Of a DNA stretch of 64,000 nt, positions 45,701-62,342 are shown in pieces. The DNA comes from Sceloporus undulatus (taxonomy: Eukaryota > Chordata > Lepidosauria > Squamata > Phrynosomatidae). How positions within the stretch are numbered: position 1 is the first letter of the stretch; every line of letters starts with the position of its first letter. Under the pieces are notes generated by a model. It worked only from the letters and a program-made list of their open reading frames with translations, had not been told where the DNA came from and did not search any database. The position numbers and the translations under genes were made by a program. The stretch covers positions 148,790,197-148,854,196 of the forward strand of contig NC_056524.1 of the NCBI RefSeq assembly GCF_019175285.1, given 5' to 3'.

Positions 45701-48700
45701 AAGAAGGGCACACCAGAGAGGCGGGGCTGCCTCTTGGTGTGCCCTTTCCTTCTGTATTAGGACTACAAAATTGACAAGTATGAAGCATGTCTCTTTAGAA
45801 GAAGCTTTTGGGAAACAGGTTTTGCAAAGGTGATTCCAGTTAACTAGTGGATCTCACATTTCTTTCTTTTTTTGTCCAATTCCTTCTACCATGGTTTACG
45901 AGTTCTGCTTTAGAAGATCACATTCATGGATGGCTTATTTCTGAGTACTGATACGCTTGATACTTACCAAAAAGGAGATATCCATTGCACACTTATGGTG
46001 CTACTTCCATGCATGTCTACCTTGTCTAAATTGTTCACCAAGATGTTTGTACGCCATTCTCTTCTTTATGCCTATGTCTTTCCTGTGCTGGCTCTTGGAC
46101 ATCAGGAGAGGAGACTGTTGAAGGAGTAATTAAAATTTCCCTGTTAAAATCATGTGACCCTTGCTTGGCCTGGGTACTAATTAGACTTAACCCATTATTA
46201 GTTGATGTCTCCTTCTTGGTAAGTGTCCAAAGCATTGTTTTGAATCATGCTGATTAACAAGAAGTTAAACATCAGTTTTAAGAAATGATGCAAACTGAAT
46301 TTATGGAACATAGCATCCTCATATTCTTTATAGGTTCTCAGTGACATAAGACAATTAGAAGTTAGTGTTGTTCATAATGGTTATCATTCCAAACTCTTTT
46401 TTTTCCTTGTAGGGTAATCGGGATGAAAACCCAACTGTAGATTATCAAAAAGCTCAGCAAGATGCTCAAAGGCTTTACAGCAGGTGAAGGAAAACTGGGA
46501 ACAGATGAATCTTTTCAATATGGTCCTGGCATCTAGAAGCTTTCCCCAGCTGAAAGCCACTGTTGAAGCCTATTCTCAGGTAGATTTAAAAACAGGATAC
46601 AGGGAGGGTAGTTTGGTTGACGTCAAGTAAATGTGTTTTGATTGACATCAAGTAAATGTAGGCTGAGGAAGAAAGGGGTGGATTTTACAAAAGATTAAAT
46701 GCTTTCCTAACATCTCTTTGCAGGTTGCTAACCGTGATTTATTAAGCAGCATTGGACGGGAGTTTTCAGGAAATGTTGAACGTGGCCTGAAGGCTATCTG
46801 TAGAGACCTTTCCTCTATTTTACTTTTCAGTCATCTCCTACAATAAATATCTTCTTTAATAATTCTTGAGAAAAATTTTAAGTGTCAAACCTTACCCTTC
46901 CACATCCCAGACTAGTAGAAGTCTTCGAATAGAAGAGGGTTTGCGCAAATGTGCTTAGTTGGCATAATTTAGTTTCAAGTTAGCTTACCTGTGCATTCTG
47001 CTTATATTGTGTGGGTCACAGTAGTCCTTCTCTTCACTAGAAGGCAATTTCTTTACAGAAAGGTTTGTTTGGTAGCTGGACCAGACATCTCCCAGTATTT
47101 CCAAGCCTCAAATAATGCTCACCTAGCAAAATGTCACTGTGATGGCTGCCTGTGTGTGGCACACATTTAATAAACGAACTCTTAGCAGGAACCTACAGCA
47201 GCAATCATGAAAAAAGGAAAATCAGGGAGCATAATGGCCACTGAATAAGTAGAATTCCAAGCCACCTACAGGTTCTGTTCTCTCTACTGTTGTCTCTCAA
47301 TAGCCCAGAAATGGAGCATAACTGAAGAATGCTCCTTCATCCATGACACCTGCACTAGCACTGCTGAACACCCTAAAATACTTTATATCAAATACTGCCT
47401 TCATAGAACAAAAACAGTGATCTGATAAGTTAAAAAAATAACTGTCAAAAACCAGGAGGACTAGGAAATGATGAGGCTACAAGAAGTCATTAGCACTGTT
47501 ATTCTCTCTGGAACATTGTTTGGGTCGCCACAACCAAAACTCAGTAATCTTTTTGTGTGAACTGGCCTAAAATACAACCTGCAACTCCAAGATCAACAAG
47601 CTGTTCTGCCTGTCCCATAAAGTCCACAACTGCTCCTGCTCTACTACTTACTTATTCCCCCAAAAGAATGGGCATCTCCCACACCATTCATGTGTGAAGC
47701 TGGACTTTGCCTTTTTTCTACCCATGTTTTGCTTAAGTTTTATCCATTATCTACATGACACTCATAAAAGCCCACCATAACCAAACATAAAGTTTTAAAA
47801 TAAGATGTAAGCTGACCATATCAACCCAATTCTTTAAAATCTGAAGTATCTCCCCTAACCTAATTTTGTCTATTGCTGTTCCAACTGTCCAACATTAGTC
47901 AGGTTTTTAACAAATAATCACACAGGTGGGTGTGTTTTGTGTTTAGTTTATGTTTTGTTTTGTAGGTTTTTAGGTTTTAATGTTAATTTTACAGTTTTAT
48001 TAAGTTCATTTTAATTGTTTTTAAATTCTTTCTGTAAGTTAAAAAATGTTTTTTCTTGTGAACTCCTAATAAATAGTAATAAATATCTAAATGTAAGTGT
48101 TAAGATGAGATAAAAATGCAGTTTGGATTAGAGTAGGACTTTGGTAGAAAACCAGCATGTTATAATGGTTTGAGTGTTGGACTAGCAGATCAGAGTTCAA
48201 ATTCTGGTTTAATGACAGAAACTAAGAAGGTAAGAGGTGATATGAGAGCTCTGTTTAAATATTTGAAGGGATGTATATTGAGGAGGGAGCAAGCTTGTTT
48301 CTGCTGCTCCAGAGACTAGGACCCGGACAAATGGCTGCAGGTTCCCCCCTCAACTTTAGGAGGAACTTCCTGACAGTGGCTTTCGACAGTGAACACACTC
48401 CCGGAGTGTAGTGGAGTCTCCCTCCTTGGAGGTCTTCAAACAGAGGCTGGATGGCCATCTGTCGGGGATGCTTTGATTTGGATTTCCTGCATGGCAGGGG
48501 GGTTGGACTGGATGGCCCTTGTGGTCTCTTCCAACTCTATGATTCTATGACTTGGGGGAAGTTATACTCTCTCAGACTCAGAGGATGCCAGTGGTACATC
48601 CCCCCCCCAAAAAATCTGCCAAGAAAACCCTGCAATAGTTTTTGTCTTAAGGTCCACCATAAGTCGGAAGAGGAATATTGAAACATGCTGCTTACTAGAA

Positions 48701-49847
48701 TCAAGCAGCTGTGAGCTGTGAATGTCAACTTGGAAATAATTTCATCTCTTCTTCCTTGCAGTGCAGTGTGCTCTGAATCGCCCAGCTTATTTCGCAGAGA
48801 GACTTTATCATGCCATGAAAGGAGCTGGCACAGATGATTCAGCCCTGGTTAGAATTGTAGTCACTCGCAGTGAGGTAAGAACTATTGTGTGTATCTTGTA
48901 CTTAAGATGCAATTAAAGTCCCAGTGATTAATACTGTAACAGTTGTTCTCATTGCTGATTCATTATTCACTTTCCCCTTGTTCTCCATGACCTTTGACAA
49001 TTCTCTTGATAGAGAATCAGGTTGACAGGAAGGTTGCAGTTACAAGAATGCAGATGTAGAAAAGATACACCTTGCTGGACTGATTGCATAATGCACTTTT
49101 TAAAAAATTACAGGTGTTCTGGCTGATGCTAGTTCAGCATGTGCATATTGCATGAAGTCAGGTTTACTACTGCATCAGAGAAGATTCTGCATTAGCTTGT
49201 TTATGGAGATAATAATGCTGGTTGGGTAACTTGCCAGATTTTTTTTTATCAAGTTATAATATAAAATAAGATACATCAAGTAGCCCTGTGATGTTAAAAT
49301 ACAAACAGGGCAATATTCTTGATATCTTCAAGACTGGGAAATGATTACCAGATAACCCAATTCTGGATAACAAGGCAAGTAATCGGTAAAGCCATAGATG
49401 GCTAAGTTTGCAGTCTGCAGCTGTGATGATCTTTTTCTTTGCTTTTTCTCACCCTGTCTTTATCAGCTATTTTTACTGTCCAACTTTGGCTCTGTCCTCC
49501 CACACCCTCAGTAATCAGTTAAGAAGTATGAATTTAGATGGCTCATGAGTGCCGCTTGTTTGCTGGAACCCATGCTACAGTGAGGTTTAGGCACTTCTCC
49601 TGTTGAGATACACAAATCAGTCTTGCAGAGAAGCTTATTGTTCTTCTCCCTGTACTCCTCTCCTCTTGCACCCTAGCTGCTTTCAGTTGTTTACTATATA
49701 ATAACTTTGTTTCCTTTGGCACAGATTGATCTTGTACAGATAAAACAGATGTTTACTCAGATGTACCAGAAGACTTTGGGCACAATGATATCAAGTGACA
49801 CAAGCGGAGACTACAGGCGCTTGCTCTTGGCCATCGTTGGCCAGTAG
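27720..49847 (+). CDS. ANXA7: ANXA7, annexin A7 (synexin), 12 coding exons
   Basis: Annexin A7 binds acidic phospholipid membranes in response to calcium and promotes vesicle aggregation and exocytosis. Coding exons are 27720-27773, 33128-33350, 38496-38591, 39536-39576, 40277-40379, 40875-40969, 42083-42196, 44913-45079, 46413-46579, 46724-46799, 48762-48874 and 49725-49847, about 460 codons against 466 in the common human form. The first four exons give the Gly/Pro/Tyr-rich tail starting [18 protein letters not shown]; the rest give four annexin repeats, with type II calcium loops such as KGFGTDEQ and KGAGTDDS, ending [10 protein letters not shown]. The extra mammalian muscle/brain exon before the core was not found in 39577-40276. 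Exons 44913-45079 and 46413-46579 are each 4 nt short and out of frame as assembled; all the others are clean. Downstream PPP3CB is convergent. Confidence 0.96.
28252..28800 (-). mobile_element. CR1 LINE, 3' end with ORF2 C terminus
   Basis: The minus strand keeps an 81-codon open frame including [20 protein letters not shown] and [20 protein letters not shown], the CR1 reverse transcriptase C-terminal part, then 3' UTR and the tail TTCTATG. The long frame suggests a fairly young copy. 5' truncated. Confidence 0.9.
29087..29186. other. Assembly gap of 100 N inside the left LTR
   Basis: Exactly 100 N, a conventional placeholder, bordered by runs of about ten C on both sides. True length unknown. 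The missing part includes the rest of the left LTR. Confidence 0.95.
29210..29375 (-). other. Chromodomain-like piece of the chromovirus fossil
   Basis: The minus strand shows [16 protein letters not shown] and [13 protein letters not shown], the pattern of the chromodomain that ends chromovirus integrases (YLxxWKG.. DxxW .. FHxxYP). It places the element in the chromovirus branch. Confidence 0.75.
29420..30613 (-). CDS. Retrotransposon gag frame within the chromovirus fossil
   Basis: A 397-codon frame. The middle ([37 protein letters not shown]) is the capsid-like Retrotrans_gag domain also found in the vertebrate sushi group, and the end has a [15 protein letters not shown] zinc knuckle. 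An acidic coiled segment ([20 protein letters not shown]) and an Ala/Pro-rich linker precede it. It is part of a fossil element, not a host gene, although host gag-derived genes such as PEG10 come from the same lineage. Confidence 0.85.
   Translation of the reverse strand: MLPPLRTMQEQKTSEESTSSKTETTAATVEETKSQVMKAGALPKDTRPLLAQTPGVGGPWFGQPTIPLWMREQQRATRWSDWDTGFTQLLQLRPRDEEDLEEQVQRLREDMEGVQGTLAQILDILRGGTGARAAPAPAAPAAPAPGAEGVPQPAPPPAGQAPDRAQEPQARKLGVKYDGDPQILPYFLSQVAEHMEEWGPTFPNETAKVKCVARHLKGEAANWLVQLYDCQAAELRSLPDFMRALKARFEDPFRASIALASLKALDQGSRSVSEYAMEFRRLVAQVPDCTEGMKIQYFKEGLRPEIVKWALMKGNPPTALEWIRLAGEAEAIQHEVKMLTQRRYKDSKGRENKPAGQKARGQQGATPESERERRRRLGLCLGCGRKGHLIAACPERS
30627..31066 (-). repeat. Complete LTR of the chromovirus fossil
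   Basis: 440 bp starting TGTCAGAGTGTGAGACCAG (plus strand) and ending GGATTCTAACA; pairs with the partial LTR at 28841-29086. Confidence 0.88.
31600..31920. mobile_element. Tigger/pogo-like non-autonomous DNA transposon
   Basis: TACAGGTTGAGTAC .. TCTCAACCTGTA, terminal inverted repeats flanked by TA; internal AAATCCCAAATCCCAAATG. Relative of 8050-8290 with both ends kept. Confidence 0.75.
32108..32334. mobile_element. Tigger-like non-autonomous DNA transposon
   Basis: TACAGTTGGCCCTCCGTTTT .. GGAGTAACTGTAG, about 227 bp, the same group as 4688. Confidence 0.7.
32430..32835 (+). mobile_element. Solo LTR of the same chromovirus family
   Basis: TGTTAGAATCC .. CTAACTCTGACA, 406 bp, reverse complement of the LTR type at 30627-31066, flanked by perfect CTGTA duplications at 32425-32429 and 32836-32840. 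It includes the shared AATCAAGCTGACTGGTTGAT segment and an AATAAA near its end. More diverged than the two paired LTRs. Confidence 0.88.
33128..33350 (+). CDS. ANXA7: ANXA7 GYP-rich exon
   Basis: Acceptor GTGTTCAG and donor GTAACA. The start at CCTACAGGGCAAGAG was chosen because it keeps phase 0 with the first exon and gives PTGQESVYP, matching PAGQESSFP in mammals. Encodes [12 protein letters not shown] and [16 protein letters not shown], a low-complexity segment of the kind seen in self-associating tails. Confidence 0.94.
34353..34584 (-). mobile_element. Sauria SINE
   Basis: Minus orientation with all parts: GCCAGCATGGTGTAGTGGTT head, TGGGCAAGTCACACTC-like middle, TTGCCATAAGTCAGAAACTA tail and (AAC)n. 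Confidence 0.85.
34672..34850 (+). mobile_element. tRNA-derived SINE, second family
   Basis: GGTGGTGCAGTGGTTAAATC, then CAGTCCCAGGGGCTCAAAAG and CCTTCCATCCTTTTATAGGT, GTAAAATGAATACCCAG. Tail GCTATTGCTATTGTTGC. Its tail type is also inserted in the 24.3-kb Penelope fragment. Confidence 0.7.
35790..36421 (-). mobile_element. Solo LTR nested in the Penelope-like element
   Basis: 632 bp beginning TGTGGGTGGGGTTGG and ending CCTCACTACA on the plus strand, flanked by ACCGC at 35785-35789 and 36422-36426. TG..CA ends and 5-bp duplications are the LTR hallmark. The minus strand has TATAAAAGG at 36282-36290, suggesting minus orientation. Family unknown (ERV or gypsy type); unrelated to the LTRs at 28-33 kb. 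Fossil without coding part. Confidence 0.75.
36925..37417. mobile_element. TA-flanked non-autonomous DNA transposon nested in the Penelope-like element
   Basis: Ends TACTGTATTTTCTAGCATAT and CGCTGGAAAATACGGTA form inverted repeats with CTTATA and GTCTTATA motifs repeated inside; flanks are TA. About 490 bp, no transposase frame. Confidence 0.75.
38496..38591 (+). CDS. ANXA7: ANXA7 tail exon
   Basis: Acceptor TTTTCCCAG, donor GTATGG. Encodes [20 protein letters not shown] then [13 protein letters not shown], parallel to [15 protein letters not shown] in mammals. Confidence 0.94.
38938..39180 (+). mobile_element. CR1 LINE 3' end
   Basis: CTACAGGGAAAGAGGTTCCA .. AACCTCCTGACAGTAAGAGC .. GGCTGGATGGCCATCTGTCA .. 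TCTTCCAACTCTGTGATT. Confidence 0.85.
39536..39576 (+). CDS. ANXA7: ANXA7 short tail exon
   Basis: 41-nt exon, acceptor CTCCTAAG, donor GTATGT. Encodes [14 protein letters not shown], shorter than the mammalian QYPGGQPTYPSQ region. Phases fit both neighbours. Confidence 0.85.
40277..40379 (+). CDS. ANXA7: ANXA7 exon entering annexin repeat 1
   Basis: Acceptor GTTCTCAG, donor GTAAGG. Encodes [20 protein letters not shown] and [10 protein letters not shown], the start of the conserved annexin core. An alternative AG six bases later would break the phase. Confidence 0.95.
40875..40969 (+). CDS. ANXA7: ANXA7 annexin repeat 1 exon
   Basis: Acceptor TTCCTAG, donor GTAGGC. Encodes [20 protein letters not shown] then [12 protein letters not shown], with the calcium-binding loop GFGTD formed across the junction. 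Confidence 0.96.
41548..41784 (+). mobile_element. Sauria SINE, near complete
   Basis: GCCAGCATGGTGTAGTGGTT head, GGGCAAGTCACACTCTCTCA middle, CATAAGTCAGAAACTACTTG and GAAGGCACACAACAGCAACA tail. The clearest copy in the window. Confidence 0.88.
42083..42196 (+). CDS. ANXA7: ANXA7 annexin repeat 1-2 exon
   Basis: Acceptor GGACAG, donor GTATTG, 38 codons. Encodes [20 protein letters not shown] then [25 protein letters not shown] replaces the usual MPPTYYD. Confidence 0.96.
43155..43520 (+). mobile_element. BovB/RTE LINE 3' fragment
   Basis: AAAGCCAAGATGACTAAACT, GAGACTGTTGTACTTTGGCC and TCTGTATGACTGTGAAAG correspond to the 17430-17905 copy. It is cut off by an inverted duplication of itself. 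Confidence 0.65.
43427..43579. repeat. Fold-back: inverted duplication of a BovB segment
   Basis: 43427-43487 and 43521-43579 are about 60-bp inverted copies (AAGATGACTAAACTGAGA against TCCAGTTTAGTCATCTT), about 85-90 percent identical, separated by 33 bp. Confidence 0.8.
44012..44228. mobile_element. Palindromic MITE family A, copy 3 (diverged)
   Basis: GGCCTGATCAGACAGCC .. GGCTGTCTGTATAGGGCC with the same interior order as the other copies but more changes. Confidence 0.75.
44346..44576. mobile_element. Palindromic MITE family A, copy 4
   Basis: GGCCTGTTACAGGCTGCC .. GGCAGTCTGTAACAGGCC; lies 117 bp from copy 3. Confidence 0.85.
44913..45079 (+). CDS. ANXA7: ANXA7 annexin repeat 2 exon, 4 nt short and frameshifted as assembled
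   Basis: Intact acceptor TTTGCAG and donor GTAAGA, but 167 nt instead of the 171 nt expected for the 57-codon family exon. Pieces such as [20 protein letters not shown] and [16 protein letters not shown] are well conserved in different frames. Alignment by eye places a 2-nt loss near GGCACAGGAG (44918-44928) and two 1-nt losses around GAGCAGATATCCTTCTG (45019-45035). The splice sites and remaining codons look selected, so sequencing or polishing error is more likely than gene loss. Confidence 0.9.
45080..46412 (+). other. ANXA7 intron between the two short exons
   Basis: The CR1 tail fills the first 380 bp. Beyond it, inverted segments (GAAACTGTTTCCAAAAGCTT near 45640; its mirror near 45800) suggest a worn palindromic element at about 45630-45830. 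The rest is unique. Confidence 0.5.
45088..45462 (+). mobile_element. CR1 LINE 3' end
   Basis: CTTAGGGAGCTGGGATGTTT .. GAGGAGGGAGCAAGC .. CTTCCTGACAGTAAGGC .. TTCCAACTCTACGATTCTAT. It starts 9 bp after the short ANXA7 exon and also shows many small losses relative to other copies. Confidence 0.85.
46413..46579 (+). CDS. ANXA7: ANXA7 annexin repeat 3 exon, 4 nt short and frameshifted as assembled
   Basis: Acceptor CCTTGTAG and donor GTAGAT are intact; length is 167 nt against 171 nt in the family. [20 protein letters not shown] and [20 protein letters not shown] are clear, but two apparent 2-nt losses, near CTTTACAGCAGG (46474-46485) and GAATCTTTTC (46507-46516), change frame. Same likely explanation as the preceding exon. 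Confidence 0.9.
46724..46799 (+). CDS. ANXA7: ANXA7 annexin repeat 3 end exon
   Basis: Acceptor CTTTGCAG, donor GTAGAG. Encodes [20 protein letters not shown] then GLKAI; in frame and phase 1, unlike the two exons before it. Confidence 0.93.
48150..48690 (+). mobile_element. Sauria SINE split by a CR1 insertion
   Basis: SINE head ACCAGCATGTTATAATGGTT ends near 48222, and the SINE resumes at about 48552 with TTGGGGGAAGTTATACTCTC and CATAAGTCGGAAGAG. A CR1 tail sits between, so the CR1 is the younger element. Confidence 0.8.
48222..48551 (+). mobile_element. CR1 LINE 3' end inserted in a Sauria SINE
   Basis: GGTAAGAGGTGATATGAGAG .. GAGGAGGGAGCAAGCTTGTT .. GGACTGGATGGCCCTTGTGG .. CTATGATTCTATGA, the canonical CR1 3' end. 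Confidence 0.85.
48762..48874 (+). CDS. ANXA7: ANXA7 annexin repeat 4 exon
   Basis: Acceptor CTTGCAG, donor GTAAGA. Encodes [20 protein letters not shown] then [17 protein letters not shown], with the fourth-repeat calcium loop. Confidence 0.96.
48875..49724 (+). other. ANXA7 last intron
   Basis: Unique AT-rich sequence; no repeat family recognised. Confidence 0.5.
49725..49847 (+). CDS. ANXA7: ANXA7 terminal coding exon with TAG stop
   Basis: Acceptor TGGCACAG. Encodes [20 protein letters not shown], then [20 protein letters not shown] and TAG, nearly identical to the mammalian C terminus. Confidence 0.97.
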   Translation: MDLVQIKQMFTQMYQKTLGTMISSDTSGDYRRLLLAIVGQ

Positions 49848-51170
49848 AGAGCACCACCTCCAGATAAATCAAATGGAGCAGAAACGGTCTAGCACTGCAT
49901 ATAAGTTATCCTAGAAAATGCAAATAAGTATGCTTTGGTTGATTTGAAGCAATTTTATTTTGCACATATAAAATGCCTTAAATTTAACTCAAATTATGTA
50001 TATTATAATATAAAATAAGATACATGCTACCTAAGCTGTTTGACAGGTCTTTTTAATTTTTTTGTTATGTCTAACAACACTTTAATATAAATCATACTTC
50101 TTATCTGAAGCTTTCATAGTGCAAAAACATAGACATATCCTCAAAGGACATTCCAGTCTGCTTCTGTGTAGAAAATTATTTTAACAGGAAACCCATTCTT
50201 TCAGTTTCAGTCTCAATGTAGACAACCCAGCACCATCCGTGCATAAGAAAAAACATAGCATCAAGGTTAGGGGCATCCTGTGGTTTGCAGAAGAACAATA
50301 GCAATAGCATAAACCAGGGGGAATAATGAAGGGGAATCCCCACACTGCCCTGCAGGGATTGAGGATGCTCAAAGGCACAGAACAGCAAGCATCTGTTGGA
50401 GGAAAAAGAGTGGGTGCGCATGTACATGCAGGTGTGGAATGGATTATCCTAGAAGGTGGCACGGCTGACTGGCCCATGGTTACCCTGGAATTGGCACACT
50501 GGAAGATTTTGCTGCATGCTTTGCTTGTCGGCTGTAAACTAGTTATAAACTGGAAGGATACAGCCAAAAAAAAAAAAAGTGCTAGCATGGCTATTGCACA
50601 AATACCAGCAAAAGCATTACTAGTGTTTTCTGTCCTGTGTTTATAAAGCAAAGCTGTATTTATACAAAAGGAGCAGTTAAAACAACTTGATGAAAATGTA
50701 TATGGAAATGGTGTGATATTCAAAAAGTGTAAACCAAAGCTACCAGAATGAAATACTTGTTGGTAATTTTTTCTTTTTAGGATATAGGACATGGGTAGGC
50801 AAATGCGGAATGGGAAGGGTCCATCCCCACCCTCACCCTCCATGCCTGCCTAGTATTTCAGCACACCAGAAGTTATGTAATGGTATTTCCAGCTGCCATT
50901 TTTTAATATTTTTTTTTCCTTTGGGGTATTTTGGGGGCTCTGGGGTGGCTGGGGAAGCAAGCCACTGAATTTGCAGGTAGTTTGAGTGCTTTTGGAATGT
51001 TTGGGGAAAACAGTGCCCCTAAATCAGCCCCCAAACCTAAATTTTGGGAGGTTTGTGGGGCTATATGTACAGGTTCCTAGGGCTGCATCTGGCCCATGAG
51101 GCTGCACTTTGCCCACTCATGATGTAGAATGATATTTTAACTGCCTTCATGCAAAAATAAACTTGCACAT
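49848..51170 (+). other. ANXA7 3' UTR (end uncertain)
   Basis: AT-rich sequence follows the stop. Canonical AATAAA hexamers are at 51156-51161 and 51178-51183; none was noticed nearer, so a long 3' UTR is possible. A 220-codon antisense reading frame at 50181-50843 has no recognisable domain and is taken as chance. Confidence 0.45.
51156..51161 (+). promoter_or_regulatory. Candidate ANXA7 poly(A) signal AATAAA
   Basis: Canonical hexamer about 1.3 kb after the ANXA7 stop, followed by a second one 22 nt later. Unproven without cDNA. Confidence 0.35.
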
Positions 51171-51384
51171 ATATCAAAATAAACTAAGCCTATTATTCCA
51201 TGTGGACATGCCAGGATTGGACCTGGAACCTCCTGAATGCAGAACATATCCTATGTATGTCAGGTATGGATCCTCCCCTCTACTTTTTCTGTGATCTACA
51301 ACTACAAGGTACTTTTGAATGTGTTGCAATGGCACTGTCACTTCATATGGGGTAATAAGGAAATCAACAGATCAACAAGGGTGC

Positions 51385-51600
51385 CAACAAGCTGGAATGT
51401 GTTCGTAGAAGGGTGACCAAGATGATAAAGGGTCTGAAAACCAGGTCCTCTGAGGAATGAGATAGGAAGTTGGGTATGTTTAGCCAGGAGAAGTGAAGAT
51501 TTGAGAGGTGATGTGATGGCTACCTTTGAATATCTGGGTGTCATGCAAGATGGAGTGAACTTGTTTTCTGATGCACCAGAACTAGCACTGGGATATGTTA
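51385..51600 (+). mobile_element. Old CR1-like LINE fragment
   Basis: AGGGTGACCAAGATGATAAA, GGTCTGAAAACCAGGTCCTC and GAGAGGTGATGTGATGGCTA follow the CR1 end in diverged form. It lies between the ANXA7 and PPP3CB tails. Confidence 0.65.
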
Positions 51601-52534
51601 CATTTTCCCTTTTTTGAGGTTAAACTTGAGAGACCTTGTTTCTGAATAGATGTACATAGATAGTATTGGGCTATTTGGTTGCTATCATCATTTCCATCGC
51701 CTCCTCCCGATTGTGGGCAACCCAATGTCCACAAAAGTGTTAGAAACAGAGTCTAGAATCTTGTATGGAAGTTATGCCTTTGTAGGCGGACTTGCACATG
51801 CAGGAATTAGAACTGGGCAGATTTGTGACATCTGTATCCAATAGATGGCTGCTTTTATGTTACTACATGGCAGAGCTGGCAAAGTGACTGCTGTGCAATG
51901 GAACTGATGCACAATGGAACCAATGCATATTGGTCCCATTGTTCATTGGACATTCTTGCCATTGTGCCGATACATGTCTTTGTATTTTACTAGCAGGGCT
52001 TCTTACCATCTCTGCTATTTAACTCAATATATGTAAAGTAAAAAAGTAATGTAAGAGTCTAGTGAGTTGGAATTTCTTTTTTCTCTACTACACAGATGTT
52101 AGAAGCATTAATTTCCAATTGGATAAATACTTGCTCAGTTGTTGACCAGGTCAAATCATGACAAATCAAATAGATTTTTCTTGCCTTATCACCTAGTTCT
52201 TGGTCATTCACTTTCTGAATAGGAATTTGAATCAGGGCAGATACGGGTTGTAAAAGGGTCAAATACTTTTTTAAATGGTTGAAAAACCAGATTAACCACA
52301 TACTAAAAAACTGACCAAGCTTCTAGAGTTACGTTAAACAGAGAGGTAGGGGAAAGATGCCAGTACTGTATTACACAAGTATTACAATCTCAAGTTCCTT
52401 GAACTATTTGAAACCTAATATAGTACTTTGTAGCTTTTTGTGAATCCTGATTTTTAGGCAATGCTATTTCCACTGACTATGTTTTTAGGCACCTCCTCCA
52501 TCAAAGAAAACCAAAACCAAAAACCAGCCATGGC
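51601..52534. other. Intergenic gap between the convergent ANXA7 and PPP3CB ends
   Basis: No gene recognised; specifically no MSS51-like frame, the gene that lies between these two in human. Confidence 0.55.
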
Positions 52535-52546
52535 CCAAACACAAAA

Positions 52547-52552
52547 TTTATT
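52547..52552 (-). promoter_or_regulatory. Candidate distal PPP3CB poly(A) signal AATAAA
   Basis: TTTATT on the plus strand, i.e. AATAAA for the gene, about 1.4 kb after the stop at the edge of the repeat-free block. Confidence 0.5.
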
Positions 52553-53425
52553 GTGCAATTCTTTTTATAAAAGATGTGAATGGTTTCAAACATGCATCAA
52601 GTTGCTAACTTATACAAGGTCATGAATAGATTGTATTTTGAGGCAAACAAACGGGAGATGAAATCCACTGGCATAAGATTAAAATTGTTTTCCATGGGAT
52701 GAAAAATGTACATGACAAAGTATCAAGAGAAAGAAAGTAAAGTGGCATGTGACTACACCTCATCCTTTGTTAAAACAGCACTTGTTTTTTGATCTGATTT
52801 TAACCAATCGGAACAATCAAAAACAAAACATGCATTTTTGCTGCTCTATTTCCACTATCAACTTAACGTCCAACAGAATAATTATGCATTGCATGGCCAA
52901 AATAACATTTTTACAGAAGTAAAACAGCACATCTGTAGTCACTCAGCCCATTATTATTAGCTATTTAAAGCCACCGTAATATAATGAATTAAAATACCCA
53001 TAACAGCTGCATAACCCATAAGATGTTTTTTCCCCTGTACATAAGTCTATATATTAAATACTTTCAAAATGAAAACATGCACACACAAAATACAAAGCCA
53101 AGCTTTACAGAAATGATATGACTCAGATTTACTTTACATGTAATGTACAAAATTCATTTAGAAGTAACTTAAAAAATTTAACTCTTTATACTGTTACACT
53201 CATTTTAAGATTCAAGTGTGGGGAAAGTCTCAAAAAAGAGGGGGACAAAAAGCTTCTAAATTAAAATATTTCTGAAATCTACTTTCAAGTAATAAATAAC
53301 TATATAGAAATGTCTGATTAAAGTTTAACTAAAAATAGTATGTTGACCATTTATACAGAATTAGGAACAGTACGCCTGATATCAGCATTTTACATAATTA
53401 CTAAGATTTTTGGCATTTTTCCTCA

Positions 53426-53431
53426 TTTATT
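53426..53431 (-). promoter_or_regulatory. Candidate proximal PPP3CB poly(A) signal AATAAA
   Basis: A second minus-strand AATAAA, about 500 nt after the stop; could support a shorter transcript. Confidence 0.3.
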
Positions 53432-53927
53432 TTAAAACACTGATTTGTCTGCAGCCTCAGATTCCTGTTTTAAGACGAATATAAAACATTGTAAAACTTG
53501 TTGCAAGAGAGTTTATAAGACCATTTAATAAATAGGGGCACATCAGGTCTGATTTAAAAACAAAACAAACATAAAACCCCACCATCTAGCGTTACTTTGA
53601 AAAGACGACCCCATTCTGTAAACATAAAAAGTGTGTTGACAACGATTTTTCTTTTTTAAAAGTCGCATGCTAGTCTATTGTGATCACAGCTGAATCCTTT
53701 GCCCAGATCACTCTTCACAGGTCAGCTCTGACAACATGTACGTTTATACTGAAGTCATCACTTCCAAAGTTTTGATGGCTTCTCTTCTGCAAGATCAAGC
53801 AATAGTTTTGCTTTGCATTAAAAAAGATGGGCTGGATCCCCTTGGGATGTTTTGGCTGTTATCCTACCAAGGAACGGCCCTCTAGGAGTTCTCAGGCAAG
53901 ACAAAATGAAGTGAAGCCGATGGGTGG

Positions 53928-62342
<8,415 letters not shown>

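Larger units (their letters stand above)
46580..48761 (+). other. ANXA7 introns before the repeat 4 exon
   Basis: 46800-48120 is unique AT-rich sequence without a recognised repeat; then the SINE/CR1 nest at 48150-48690. Confidence 0.55.
52535..53927 (-). other. PPP3CB 3' UTR
   Basis: About 1.4 kb of AT-rich, repeat-free sequence between the TGA and a canonical minus-strand AATAAA at 52547-52552. A second hexamer at 53426-53431 would give a short 3' UTR near 0.5 kb. The freedom from mobile elements contrasts with the flanks and fits transcribed sequence. Confidence 0.65.

Noticed and set aside
50181-50843. 220-codon minus-strand reading frame with Cys-rich composition
   Set aside because: It lies antisense to the ANXA7 3' flank, shows no domain or family motif, and has the composition expected of a chance frame.
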